This document shows, in pieces, positions 44,611 to 52,738 of a stretch of 64,000 bases of DNA. The first letter of the stretch is position 1. Every line of letters begins with the position of its first letter. The stretch spans positions 1 through 64,000 of the forward strand of contig JAEWRI010000031.1 in NCBI GenBank assembly GCA_023460085.1, given 5' to 3'. The notes under the pieces are model-generated. The model was not told the origin of the DNA, did no database searches, and saw only the letters and a program-made list of their open reading frames with translations. The translations under genes were made by a program, and so were the position numbers. The DNA is from Bacillota bacterium (GTDB lineage: Bacteria; Bacillota; Clostridia; Christensenellales; SZUA-584).

Positions 44611-44910
44611 TTGCGTGAGCTTTTTCATCCCAATCCAGACCAGCTCTGTCTTTCCAGTGTGCTGAATGCGTTGGGCGATCCCACCCGACTTCAAATCGTC
44701 AGGAACCTGTCGTGCAAAGACGAAACCACCTGTGCCTGTTGCAACATCGACCTGCCAAAATCTGCGCTCTCTCACCACTTTAAGGTGCTGCGCGAAGCGG
44801 GGATAATCCACGTTCGTATAGAAGGCAAACAGCGTTTTTTGTCGATACGCTATGAAGACCTTGAAAAGCGGTTTCCCGGATTGCTGAATTCCATATTGAA
44901 CAGTCTGTAA
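44611..44910 (+). CDS. ArsR family transcriptional regulator
   Basis: 99 residues forming one winged helix: LCLSSVLNALGDPTRLQIVRNL, then the recognition helix PKSALSHHFKVLREAGII. The cysteine cluster before it (CKDETTCACC) may sense metals or electrophiles. It starts with TTG behind GGGAGGGTCTATAAT. Divergent from the nitroreductase-flavodoxin operon across a perfect palindrome, its likely operator. Confidence 0.9.
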   Translation: MRELFHPNPDQLCLSSVLNALGDPTRLQIVRNLSCKDETTCACCNIDLPKSALSHHFKVLREAGIIHVRIEGKQRFLSIRYEDLEKRFPGLLNSILNSL

Positions 44911-44953
44911 GGAAATGTATGAATACAAAAAGCACGCCGACGGAAATGAATCG

Positions 44954-45934
44954 CTAAAGGAAGCATTGTACGAGTTCCTCCAGAGAAACATGGAAGAAGG
45001 AGTGATGCTGCAGTACGCCGGCAAGCGCGTCGCGGACAGCGTCTTCACGGTAGTGGCATCCCTGAAGGCTCTGCGTCAGCAGTGTAATATCTCCCGAGTA
45101 GAAGAAATCACCATGGATGCTGCATGCCTGAATGCAGCCGCGCTCAAGGTTCAGGTGGATATCCACCTTCCCGCCGCTGAGGCGCCTGCTTTTTATAATT
45201 TGGAAAGACGGTGACTGGCCGTATGTCCAGTCCCAGCTTTCAAATTTCTCCCGCGATATTTCGTATATCCGCTTCAAATCATGGGCTGTCAGCGTATAAC
45301 GAATGTCGGTGCCTTTTACCAGCGCGCAAAGCATGCGCTTTTTGAACGCCAGAGTATCCAGGTCTCCATTCAGATGTTCTGCAATGTTGGTGACGCGCTG
45401 GCGTATTGATTTGATGCCCTTGGCGATAATTTTGTCGTCCGCCACGGTAAGGGAGTTTACCATATTCTCTATATTCGCGTCAAACAGTATGGAACCGTGG
45501 TGCAGCAGTGCGCCGTGGTTCCTGTACTGCGCATTACCGCAACATTTCTTTTCAGCGACTAGCAGGTCGTTCCGCCCGCTCATCACGGTATGAACTCCCA
45601 ACTTGGACAGCGCGGTCTGAATAGGCTGCACATATGGTTTAAAGTCGATTGGATTCTCCTGCTGATTCCGGAGTATGTAACTGAACTGCCAGCTGCCCGG
45701 ATCGGTATAGATTGCGCCGCCGCCGCTCAGCCTGCGAACAACGCATATACCGTTATTCCTGACGTAGGCCTCGTTGATTTCTGCAGCGGCCACCTGATAG
45801 CTGCCTATCATCACCGTAGGGCGTGTATGCCAGAACAGGAAGACGGGTTGTCCAAGATCTCGTTCCTGAAGAAAGTAGGACTCGAGCGCGAACCAGAAAC
45901 GCGCATCCTTGGAGTCATGCTCGATATAAATCAT
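44954..45934 (-). CDS. lplA: Lipoate-protein ligase A
   Basis: 326 residues. The lipoate-binding RRLSGGGAIYTD and the MSGRNDLLV and HHGSILFDAN segments are those of LplA, with the C-terminal accessory domain (~245-326). It attaches exogenous lipoate to E2 or GcvH proteins through lipoyl-AMP. It lies 12 nt after lipA in the same unit. Confidence 0.92.
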   Translation of the reverse strand: MIYIEHDSKDARFWFALESYFLQERDLGQPVFLFWHTRPTVMIGSYQVAAAEINEAYVRNNGICVVRRLSGGGAIYTDPGSWQFSYILRNQQENPIDFKPYVQPIQTALSKLGVHTVMSGRNDLLVAEKKCCGNAQYRNHGALLHHGSILFDANIENMVNSLTVADDKIIAKGIKSIRQRVTNIAEHLNGDLDTLAFKKRMLCALVKGTDIRYTLTAHDLKRIYEISREKFESWDWTYGQSPSFQIIKSRRLSGGKVDIHLNLERGCIQACSIHGDFFYSGDITLLTQSLQGCHYREDAVRDALAGVLQHHSFFHVSLEELVQCFL

Positions 45935-45946
45935 GTCTTTTATCCT

Positions 45947-46831
45947 TTACGGTTGGCGGGTTTTCATCTGTTCAAATACCTCTCCCGCGAGGTACGAACT
46001 CCGTACCAGCGGGCCGGATGCGGTATACAGGAAGCCTATCTCTTCCGCTGCCTGCCGATATTCGGCAAAAACATCGGGATGGACATACTCGATCACCGGA
46101 TGATGCTGCGACGACGGCGCAAGATACTGCCCGATGGTCAGTAAATCGCAGCCGTTTGCCCGCAGGTCGTGCAGCACACCCAGTACCTCCTCGCGCGTTT
46201 CGCCCAGCCCCAGCATGATTCCGGATTTCGTCACAATATCCGGCGCGGAATGCCTGACGTTACTGAGCAGTGCAAGGGAGCGATCGTATACGGCCATGGG
46301 ACGCACTTCCGGATAAAGCCGTGGAACAGTTTCAATATTGTGATTGAGCACATCGGGCTTCGCCCGCAGCACAGTGTTCAGCGCGTCGGTATTGCCCTGA
46401 AAGTCGGGGATGAGCACCTCGACGACAGGCGGGTTTTCATATAGCTCCGCCCGGATGACTTCGATGACGCGTACGAAATGGGCCGCCCCGCCGTCCGGCA
46501 AATCATCCCGCGTGACAGACGTGATGACTACATGCCGCAGCCCCAGCTGTTTTACCGCTTCGGCGATATGCTGGGGCTCCGTTTCGTCCACCGGGCTCGG
46601 AATCGCTTTGCTCACTGTGCAGAATGTGCAGTTGCGCGTACAGTTCCTGCCTAAAATCATAAAGGTTGCGGTTCGTTTGCCAAAGCATTCCCCGCAATTG
46701 GGGCAGCCCGCTTCTTCGCAGACGGTATGAAGGTGCAGCGAGCGCAGCATCTCCATTACCTTGGTGTTTTCCAGCCCTGTATTGCTCTTTGCTTTTAGCC
46801 ACTCGGGTTTACGCCGGACGGGTTCACTCAT
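45947..46831 (-). CDS. lipA: Lipoyl synthase
   Basis: 294 residues with both cluster motifs: auxiliary CEEAGCPNCGEC and radical SAM CTRNCTFC, plus the C-terminal RSSYLAGEVF serine loop. It inserts two sulfur atoms into protein-bound octanoate using SAM and a sacrificial Fe-S cluster. Together with lplA it provides both synthesis and salvage steps. Confidence 0.96.
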   Translation of the reverse strand: MSEPVRRKPEWLKAKSNTGLENTKVMEMLRSLHLHTVCEEAGCPNCGECFGKRTATFMILGRNCTRNCTFCTVSKAIPSPVDETEPQHIAEAVKQLGLRHVVITSVTRDDLPDGGAAHFVRVIEVIRAELYENPPVVEVLIPDFQGNTDALNTVLRAKPDVLNHNIETVPRLYPEVRPMAVYDRSLALLSNVRHSAPDIVTKSGIMLGLGETREEVLGVLHDLRANGCDLLTIGQYLAPSSQHHPVIEYVHPDVFAEYRQAAEEIGFLYTASGPLVRSSYLAGEVFEQMKTRQP

Positions 46832-46965
46832 GACAAAATCCTTTCTGTTAGCAGCTTGATTTCTATCTTATCACATCTCCTGAGTAATAACTACAAATAA
46901 TATAGGTTATGTAGGTTAATGGGCTTTTGCCAAAGAAACTCATGTCAAGGGCTAAACTTCATGCG

Positions 46966-46994
46966 TTGACTTCCATGCACAAAAAGTTTTAAAT
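46966..46994 (+). promoter_or_regulatory. Promoter of the sulfonate-transport operon
   Basis: TTGACT, 17-nt spacer, TTAAAT, 49 nt before the leader ORF. The -10 box is imperfect. Confidence 0.5.
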
Positions 46995-46999
46995 AAACT

Positions 47000-47023
47000 A
47001 AACATATATTAAAACTATGTTTA
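47000..47023 (+). promoter_or_regulatory. Shared AT-rich operator candidate (site e)
   Basis: AAACATATAT-TAAA-ACTATGTTTA, including CATAT-N7-CTATG at 47003-47019. It begins at the predicted transcription start of the sulfonate transporter operon. Confidence 0.45.
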
Positions 47024-47042
47024 CGAACTTGGAGGGTGGCTT

Positions 47043-47135
47043 ATGGCTGCGGATGTATTGCATCTTTACCGGTATGCGCGCTCGTCGACAGATTATTGCA
47101 TGAAGAGCGGGGCGTTGCGGGGGTGTTGCGGTTGA
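47043..47135 (+). CDS. 30-codon leader ORF ending Cys-Cys-Gly, candidate cysteine attenuator
   Basis: Starts MAADVLHLYRYARSSTDYC and ends GALRGCCG before TGA. The site CTTGGAGGGTGGCTT before the ATG is far better than any for the overlapping long frame. Its stop overlaps the TTG start of the permease (TTGA), so ribosome movement through the final Cys-Cys would control entry to the operon. Cysteine-rich leader ORFs that attenuate sulfur operons are known in mycobacteria; here the idea rests on position and composition. Confidence 0.6.
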   Translation: MAADVLHLYRYARSSTDYCMKSGALRGCCG

Positions 47136-47959
47136 AGAGCAGGATTTCAAGACATCCCGTGCCTTTACGCAGCGGCAGACCGCACAAAAGCAAAGCGGCG
47201 GAGAGAGCAATATCTGCAGGGGTCATCCTGCTGCTGCTGGCAACATGGTGGGGCGTATCGAAAGCGGGCATATTCACGAGTATCATCCTGCCGTCTCCCG
47301 GCAAGGTGGTATCCAGTTTCTTTCGCATATTGCGGGAGGGCTACAGCGGCATCAGCCTGCTGCAGCATCTGGCCGACAGCCTGTATCGCTTGATGTTTTC
47401 CTTCGGGCTGGTGATTGTGACCGCGATACCACTCGGTATACTCAGCGGTTTCAACTCCAAGGTGTGCGCGGTGTTCGACCCGATTGTGGAGTTCTACCGC
47501 CCGCTGCCGCCGCTGGGGTACTATACGCTGCTGGTACTGTGGATGGGCATAGAGAATCCGTCCAAAATCGCATTGCTGTACCTCGCGGGCTTCGCACCGG
47601 TGTTTCTCGCCTGCGTCTCGGGCGTCAGGCGCATCCGCGCCGATTATATCGACGGCGCGTACACACTGGGCGCGGGCCGCTGGCAGACACTGGTGCACGT
47701 CATATTCCCGGCGTGCCTGCCGGATATATTCACCGGGCTGCGCACCGGCATCGGCGTGGCGTATACCACGCTGGTCGCGGCGGAGATGGTGGCGGCGGTA
47801 TCGGGCATCGGCTGGATGGTGCTGGACGCAAGCAAGTTTCTGCGCAGCGACGTGATATTCGTCGGCATCATCATCATGGGAATCACAGGCGTGGTGATTG
47901 ACCGGATATTGCGCTTTATCGAAAAGCGCGTGGTTCACTGGAAAGGCAAAGCTGAATAA
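47132..47959 (+). CDS. Sulfonate/taurine-type ABC transporter permease
   Basis: 275 residues, six membrane helices, with the EAA loop GAYTLGAGRWQTLVHVIFPACLPDIFTGLRTG of the SsuC/TauC family. TTG 47132, behind GGGGGTGTTGCGG, overlaps the leader ORF's stop. The frame is open back to 47036, but that part duplicates the leader ORF in another frame. The substrate is probably a sulfonate or related sulfur source, given the sulfite reductase downstream. Confidence 0.85.
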   Translation: MKSRISRHPVPLRSGRPHKSKAAERAISAGVILLLLATWWGVSKAGIFTSIILPSPGKVVSSFFRILREGYSGISLLQHLADSLYRLMFSFGLVIVTAIPLGILSGFNSKVCAVFDPIVEFYRPLPPLGYYTLLVLWMGIENPSKIALLYLAGFAPVFLACVSGVRRIRADYIDGAYTLGAGRWQTLVHVIFPACLPDIFTGLRTGIGVAYTTLVAAEMVAAVSGIGWMVLDASKFLRSDVIFVGIIIMGITGVVIDRILRFIEKRVVHWKGKAE

Positions 47960-48002
47960 TCAAGCTGATTAAAAATTCCAATTATATTTAAGGAGGTTTT
48001 TT

Positions 48003-49094
48003 ATGAAAAAGACATTGGCAGGCTTGGTGGCACTGGTTCTCGTATTACTGACGGTGTTCACGGGTTGCTCTACGCAGGCTGCAACCAGCGAATCCGGGTC
48101 TCAATCCGCATCCGCCGAGGCTTCGGCTTCGGTATCCGCGGAGGTTTCGTCGGGACCCAGCGTGGCGCTGCCCGATTCCATCGTCATCGGCTATCAGGCG
48201 ATACCCAACGACGAAATCGTCGCCATCTCCAAGGGCTGGTATGACGAGCTGGGCGTGACGGTGGAGCTGAAGCAGTTCGACTCGGGCCGCGATGTGAACA
48301 CGGCGTTCGCGTCGGGAAGCATCGACATCGGCCTCGTGGGTACGGCCCCGGCTTCCGTCGGCATATCCACCGGCATCCCGTATCAGGTGTTCTGGATTCA
48401 CGACGTCATTGGCTCGGCCGAATCGCTCGTGGTGAAGAACAGCGCGGGCATCGCGTCGCTGGCGGATCTTGCGGGCAAAACCGTGGCAACGCCCTTTGCG
48501 TCCACTGCACACTACAGCCTGCTGAGCGCGCTGGAGCTGGCGGGCGTGGATCCGGCTTCGGTGACGATTATCGACCTGCAGCCGCAGGATATCCTCGCGG
48601 CATGGCAGCGCGGCGACATCGACGGCGCGTACGTATGGAATCCGGTGCTGGGCGAGCTGCTCGCGGACGGCACGGTGATTACCGACAGCGCGCAGCTGGC
48701 GGAACAGGGCGTCGTCACTGCGGATATCGGTGTTGTCAGTACGGAATTCGCTGAAACGTATCCGGAGCTCGTGACGGCGTACATCAAGCTGCTGGATAAA
48801 GCGGTGGCGCTGTATCGCAGCACGCCGGACGAGGCGGCGCAGGCGATTGCGGATAAGCTGGGTATCACGGCGGAGGAAGCGCTGGATCAGGCCGGACAGC
48901 TGATCTGGCTGACAGCGGCAGAGCAGACCGGTGCGGCGTATCTGGGTACGGCATCCGCAAAGGGCAAGCTGGCTGAAACGCTGAAATCCACGGCGGATTT
49001 CCTTGTGGAGCAGGGCTCCATTGATAAGGCAGGTTCGCTGGAAGATTTCCAGAACGCTATTAATACGACATTTATTGAAGCGGCGGCTGGCTGA
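48003..49094 (+). CDS. Sulfonate/taurine-type substrate-binding lipoprotein
   Basis: 363 residues. Lipobox VFTGC near residue 21, then a Ser/Ala/Glu linker, then the TauA/SsuA-like domain (IVIGYQAIPNDEIVAISKGWYDELG, GSIDIGLVGTAPASVG, AWQRGDIDGAYVWNPVL). It delivers the ligand to the permease encoded upstream. AAGGAGGTTTTTT precedes the ATG. Confidence 0.9.
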   Translation: MKKTLAGLVALVLVLLTVFTGCSTQAATSESGSQSASAEASASVSAEVSSGPSVALPDSIVIGYQAIPNDEIVAISKGWYDELGVTVELKQFDSGRDVNTAFASGSIDIGLVGTAPASVGISTGIPYQVFWIHDVIGSAESLVVKNSAGIASLADLAGKTVATPFASTAHYSLLSALELAGVDPASVTIIDLQPQDILAAWQRGDIDGAYVWNPVLGELLADGTVITDSAQLAEQGVVTADIGVVSTEFAETYPELVTAYIKLLDKAVALYRSTPDEAAQAIADKLGITAEEALDQAGQLIWLTAAEQTGAAYLGTASAKGKLAETLKSTADFLVEQGSIDKAGSLEDFQNAINTTFIEAAAG

Positions 49095-49119
49095 GCCGCC
49101 TAAGGCAGGGGGACAGCCG

Positions 49120-49950
49120 ATGCTGGACAGCATGGAAGCCGCCGTTTCCCGGCGGTCGGATTGGAAGGTCATTTCATTGGAAAACCTGTCGGTGTGCTTC
49201 GATATGGGGCGCAGCGAACAGGCTGAGGTGCTAAGGTCCATCAACCTTGACATCTGCGAGGGAGAATTTGTGTGCCTGCTGGGCGCATCGGGCTGCGGCA
49301 AGAGTACGCTGCTTAAGGTGGTGGCCGGGCTGATAGAACCGACGGAAGGGCGGGCCATGCTGGACGGCGAACCCATCACGGGGCCGGATTGGCAAAGGGG
49401 GGTTGTGTTTCAGCAACCGCCCCTTTACCCTTGGCTGACGGTGGAACAGAACATCGCGTTCGGGCCGCGCATGCGCCATGTGCCGCGTGCGCAGATCCGG
49501 CAGTCGACAAAGGAATATCTCGATAAAGTCAATCTTTCGGCTTTCGGAAAACATAAAACATACGCGCTCTCGGGCGGTATGCGCCAACGTGTCGCTATTG
49601 CGCGCGCGCTCATCAACAATCCACGCGTGCTGCTGATGGATGAGCCGTTCGGCGCGCTGGACGCGCTGACCAGGGAACAAATGCAGTCGCTGGTGCGCAG
49701 CCTGTGGGCGGATACGCACAAAACGATACTGTTCATCACGCACGATGTGGACGAAGCGCTCTCGCTGGGGACGCGCGTGCTGGTGATGTCACGCGATTCA
49801 GGCCGCATCGACAAGGATATGCGCGTGGACTTCACGAACCGCATCGCGGGGGATTTCGCCGACAACACGCGGTACAGCAAGGCGTTTCAAACCGCGCGGG
49901 AGGAGATTCTCGCCCTCATCAACGGGCAGGCGCACGAATTCCAGATATAA
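49120..49950 (+). CDS. Sulfonate/taurine-type ABC transporter ATPase
   Basis: 276 residues: Walker A GASGCGKST, Q-loop VVFQQPPLYPW, signature LSGGMRQRV, Walker B VLLMDEPFGALD and switch His in FITHDVDEA. This is the SsuB/TauB group. ATG 49120 behind GGGGGACAGCC is used; the frame is open earlier but overlaps the binding-protein gene. No oxygen-dependent desulfonase is nearby, so how the imported compound yields sulfite is not shown here. Confidence 0.9.
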   Translation: MLDSMEAAVSRRSDWKVISLENLSVCFDMGRSEQAEVLRSINLDICEGEFVCLLGASGCGKSTLLKVVAGLIEPTEGRAMLDGEPITGPDWQRGVVFQQPPLYPWLTVEQNIAFGPRMRHVPRAQIRQSTKEYLDKVNLSAFGKHKTYALSGGMRQRVAIARALINNPRVLLMDEPFGALDALTREQMQSLVRSLWADTHKTILFITHDVDEALSLGTRVLVMSRDSGRIDKDMRVDFTNRIAGDFADNTRYSKAFQTAREEILALINGQAHEFQI

Positions 49951-50057
49951 CCGGCAAAAGAATTTCCGTACCAAACCTAAAATTCGTCATGTTGGAGGCG
50001 CTTTGCGTTTCACATATAATGAAACGGGAATGCCGGACAATGCAAGGAGGGCTGAAT

Positions 50058-50921
50058 ATGGCGACGGATTATCTGGCGCTGAAAAAGGGCGGCTTCATGC
50101 GGCAGGTGCAGAAGGACCGCTTTTCACTGCGGCTGCGCGTCGTGGGCGGCCAAATCTCCGCGGAACAGATTGCGAAGGTGAGCGAGATTGCGCAGCGCTT
50201 CGGACACGGTTATATCCACATGACGTCGCGGCAGGGCATCGAGATTCCGTTCATCGCGCTGCAGGATATTGATACGGTGAAGCAGGAGCTTGCAAGTGTG
50301 GGGCTGCAGCCCGGCGCATGCGGGCCGCGCGTGCGCACGGTGACCGCCTGCCAGGGCGCGGCCATCTGCCCCAGCGGACTCATCGAAACGAGCGCGCTCG
50401 CCAAGGAACTGGATGCGCGCTACTTTGGGCGCGAGCTGCCGCACAAGTTTAAAATCGGCATCACCGGCTGCAAAAACAACTGCCTCAAGGCGGAGGAAAA
50501 CGACCTCGGTATCAAGGGCGGCGTGCTGCCGGTATGGCAGGCCGACAAGTGCACCTACTGCGGAGTTTGTCAGGCGGTCTGTCCGCCCGGTGCCATCCTC
50601 GTAGACAAGGAGAAGAAGACACTGGCGCTCGATGCGTCCGCGTGCACCTATTGCGGGCGCTGCGTCAAATCGTGCCCGACGGAGGCATGGACGGGGCGCA
50701 GCGGATATATCGTATCGTTCGGTGGCATGTTCGGCAACCAGATACGCCGTGGCGAGGCGCTGCTGCCGCTGCTCTTTGAAAAGGAGCAGCTGTTTGCCGT
50801 GGTGGATACAACGCTGCGCTTCTTCGCGGAGCATGGGCGCGCCGGAGAACGATTCGCGATGACTCTAGGCCGGGTGGGCGGCGACACGCTGAAAGCGGAG
50901 CTGACGGAGGCATTGAAATGA
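50058..50921 (+). CDS. Siroheme sulfite (nitrite) reductase with two ferredoxin clusters
   Basis: 287 residues. The siroheme-[4Fe-4S] ligands are C98-x5-C104 and C138-x3-C142 (GCKNNC). Then two [4Fe-4S] motifs follow, C165-x2-C-x2-C-x3-C and C196-x2-C-x2-C-x3-C. This compact single-chain form, with ferredoxin domain inserted after the siroheme site, resembles small anaerobic sulfite reductases. It reduces sulfite to sulfide. The ATG follows CAAGGAGGGCTGAAT. The siroheme pathway operon follows downstream. Confidence 0.9.
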   Translation: MATDYLALKKGGFMRQVQKDRFSLRLRVVGGQISAEQIAKVSEIAQRFGHGYIHMTSRQGIEIPFIALQDIDTVKQELASVGLQPGACGPRVRTVTACQGAAICPSGLIETSALAKELDARYFGRELPHKFKIGITGCKNNCLKAEENDLGIKGGVLPVWQADKCTYCGVCQAVCPPGAILVDKEKKTLALDASACTYCGRCVKSCPTEAWTGRSGYIVSFGGMFGNQIRRGEALLPLLFEKEQLFAVVDTTLRFFAEHGRAGERFAMTLGRVGGDTLKAELTEALK

Positions 50922-51172
50922 GCGATAACGCGCACGCGTTCGTGGATATCACCGATGTGGTATGCCCGGTTACGTTTGTCAAGGTAAAGGTCGCGCTGGA
51001 GGAACTGGAGAGCGGAGAAACGCTGGAAGTGCGGCTCAATGGCGGGGAGCCGATTCAAAACGTCCCGCGCAGTCTTAAGGACGAGGGGCACCGTATCACG
51101 GACGTATCCGGCCGCGACGATGGCACGTTCACGCTGGTCGTGGTCAAGGATGGCCTGCAGGACGGCAGATAA
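50918..51172 (+). CDS. TusA/SirA-like sulfur-transfer protein
   Basis: 84 residues. DITDVVCPVTFVKVKVALEEL carries the single conserved Cys-Pro of TusA family persulfide carriers; the following NGGEPIQNVPRSLKDEGH fits the fold. It overlaps the reductase gene by 4 nt (ATGA), so it may carry sulfur to or from the reductase. Confidence 0.92.
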   Translation: MSDNAHAFVDITDVVCPVTFVKVKVALEELESGETLEVRLNGGEPIQNVPRSLKDEGHRITDVSGRDDGTFTLVVVKDGLQDGR

Positions 51173-51211
51173 ACGGGGCGGTTCAATAATCGCAAGGAAC
51201 GGGGAACTTTC

Positions 51212-51583
51212 ATGCAGGAAACGGTTCGGGTGCTGATCGTGGAAGACAGCAAATATTGCGCCGACCTCAACGTGCGCGAGATGAGGCGCGGCGGCTTTGA
51301 CGTCGATTGGGCGCGCGTGGAAAACGAGGACGCCATGAGCAAGCAGCTGGGCGAAGGGCACTGGGACATCATCCTTTCGGATAACGCCACACCGCATTTC
51401 AACGCCGTGCAGGCGCTGCTGACGCGCAACCGCATCTCGCCGCGTACGCCGTTCATCATCGTGTCGGAGGACGTGTCGCCCGAGAGCATACGGTACGCGC
51501 TGAACAACGGGTGTTGCGCGTACTTGCTCAAGGAAAACCTGCACCAGCTGGCGATACTGGTGCGCAACATACTGAATCGCTGA
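51212..51583 (+). CDS. Stand-alone response-regulator receiver protein
   Basis: 123 residues, receiver domain only: acidic E11-D12, phosphoacceptor D57 in ILSDNATPHF, Ser in IIVSEDVS, Lys in YLLKENL. With no output domain it probably relays or sequesters phosphate. The nearest kinase gene is at 53141, two genes beyond the next promoter. Confidence 0.9.
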   Translation: MQETVRVLIVEDSKYCADLNVREMRRGGFDVDWARVENEDAMSKQLGEGHWDIILSDNATPHFNAVQALLTRNRISPRTPFIIVSEDVSPESIRYALNNGCCAYLLKENLHQLAILVRNILNR

Positions 51584-51593
51584 GGACAGGACG

Positions 51594-52409
51594 ATGAGCT
51601 TTTCCAACGAACAACTGGAGCGCTATTCGCGCCATATCATATTGAAGGAAGTAGGGGTCAAGGGGCAGAAGAAGCTGATGGTGGGCAAGGTGCTGATTAT
51701 CGGCGCGGGCGGCCTCGGCGCTCCGGCGGCGATGTATCTTGCCGCGGCAGGTGTGGGAACCATCGGCATTGCGGACGCGGACGCGGTGGATCTCTCAAAC
51801 CTGCAGCGCCAGATCATCCATGCGACGAAGGACGTGGGCAAGCCCAAGGTCACTTCTGCGCAGGAGAGCATCGGCGACATGAACCCGGACGTGACGGTGG
51901 TGCCGTACCGGCAATGGGTCAGCGCCGCCAACATCGCGAACATCATCCGGGACCGGGACTACGACTTTGTGCTGGACGCGACGGACAACTTTCCGGTCAA
52001 GTTTTTGATCAACGACGCGTGCGTGCTGCTGAAAAAGCCGTTCTCGCATGCGGGTATCATCCGGTTTCAAGGGCAGCTGATGACCTATGTGCCGGGGCAG
52101 GGGCCGTGCTATCGCTGCGTATTTGGCAGCCCGCCGCCGCCCGACGCGGTGCCCACATGCCGTCAGGCCGGAGTGCTGGGTGTGATGGGCGGAGTCATCG
52201 GTACGCTGCAGGCCACCGAAGCGTTGAAATACCTGCTGGGCCTCGGCGATTTGCTCACCGGGCAGTTGCTGACATATAACGCGCTGACGATGGAATTTCG
52301 TAAGGTGAAACTTAAGCATAACCCGCGCTGCGCCGTCTGCGGCGAAACGCCGTCCATTACGGAACCGTTCGATTACGAGCAGCCGGTCTGCGACATCCAT
52401 ATGCGCTGA
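51594..52409 (+). CDS. MoeB/ThiF-like E1 adenylyltransferase
   Basis: 271 residues: nucleotide loop GAGGLGAPAA, LSNLQRQIIH, zinc cysteines in CYRCVFG and CAVCG, and the PTCRQAGVLG loop. It activates a ubiquitin-like sulfur carrier, most likely the one encoded at 52526. Unlike the paralogue at 36766 it has no rhodanese domain, so the persulfide may come from TusA or a desulfurase. Last gene of the sulfonate-sulfite unit. Confidence 0.92.
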   Translation: MSFSNEQLERYSRHIILKEVGVKGQKKLMVGKVLIIGAGGLGAPAAMYLAAAGVGTIGIADADAVDLSNLQRQIIHATKDVGKPKVTSAQESIGDMNPDVTVVPYRQWVSAANIANIIRDRDYDFVLDATDNFPVKFLINDACVLLKKPFSHAGIIRFQGQLMTYVPGQGPCYRCVFGSPPPPDAVPTCRQAGVLGVMGGVIGTLQATEALKYLLGLGDLLTGQLLTYNALTMEFRKVKLKHNPRCAVCGETPSITEPFDYEQPVCDIHMR

Positions 52410-52423
52410 ACCAAAAAACGCCA

Positions 52424-52452
52424 TTGATTTTTGAGAGTACTGCGGTTATAAT
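52424..52452 (+). promoter_or_regulatory. Promoter before the thiS-like gene
   Basis: TTGATT, 17-nt spacer, TATAAT in the 116-nt gap after the E1 gene. Confidence 0.6.
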
Positions 52453-52466
52453 GGTTGGAATAAAAT

Positions 52467-52490
52467 ATACCATATATGAATAATATGAAT
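52467..52490 (+). promoter_or_regulatory. Shared AT-rich operator candidate (site b)
   Basis: Contains CATATATGAATAATATGAA (52471-52489), identical over 19 bases to the hemA element at 54827-54845. The core CATAT-N7-ATATG is a perfect dyad. It lies just downstream of the predicted transcription start. Confidence 0.55.
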
Positions 52491-52525
52491 TAGAATTTGA
52501 GCCGTACAAATAAGAAGGAGCATTC

Positions 52526-52738
52526 ATGACAGTCACAATAAACGGTAAACAAACGCAGGTGGACAGCGGTATCACCGTCAAGCAGCTGCTGGATACGCAG
52601 TATGTAGAGATGCAGGAGTATGTCACGGTTCAGGTGAATGACGAGATTATTCCGCGCGATGTGCATGCCGCAACCGTAGTGGCGGAAGGCTCAGTCATCG
52701 AATTTCTGTATTACATGGGCGGCGGCATAGCATGTTGA
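52526..52738 (+). CDS. ThiS-like sulfur carrier with short tail after Gly-Gly
   Basis: 70 residues with the ThiS fold (MTVTINGKQTQV, ITVKQLLD, VTVQVNDEIIPRD, VIEFLYYMGGG). Functional carriers end in Gly-Gly; this one ends GGGIAC, so two or three residues must be removed first. The tail overlaps the start of the JAMM gene that follows. It may serve thiamine or cysteine synthesis. AAGAAGGAGCATTC precedes the ATG. Confidence 0.9.
   Translation: MTVTINGKQTQVDSGITVKQLLDTQYVEMQEYVTVQVNDEIIPRDVHAATVVAEGSVIEFLYYMGGGIAC

Noticed and set aside
44915..45214. Plus-strand frame of 99 codons after the ArsR gene
   Set aside because: Lies almost wholly within the lipoate ligase gene on the opposite strand, which has clear LplA motifs.
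50648..51607. Minus-strand frame of 319 codons across the reductase and TusA-like genes
   Set aside because: It crosses three real genes on the other strand and has no recognisable protein features.
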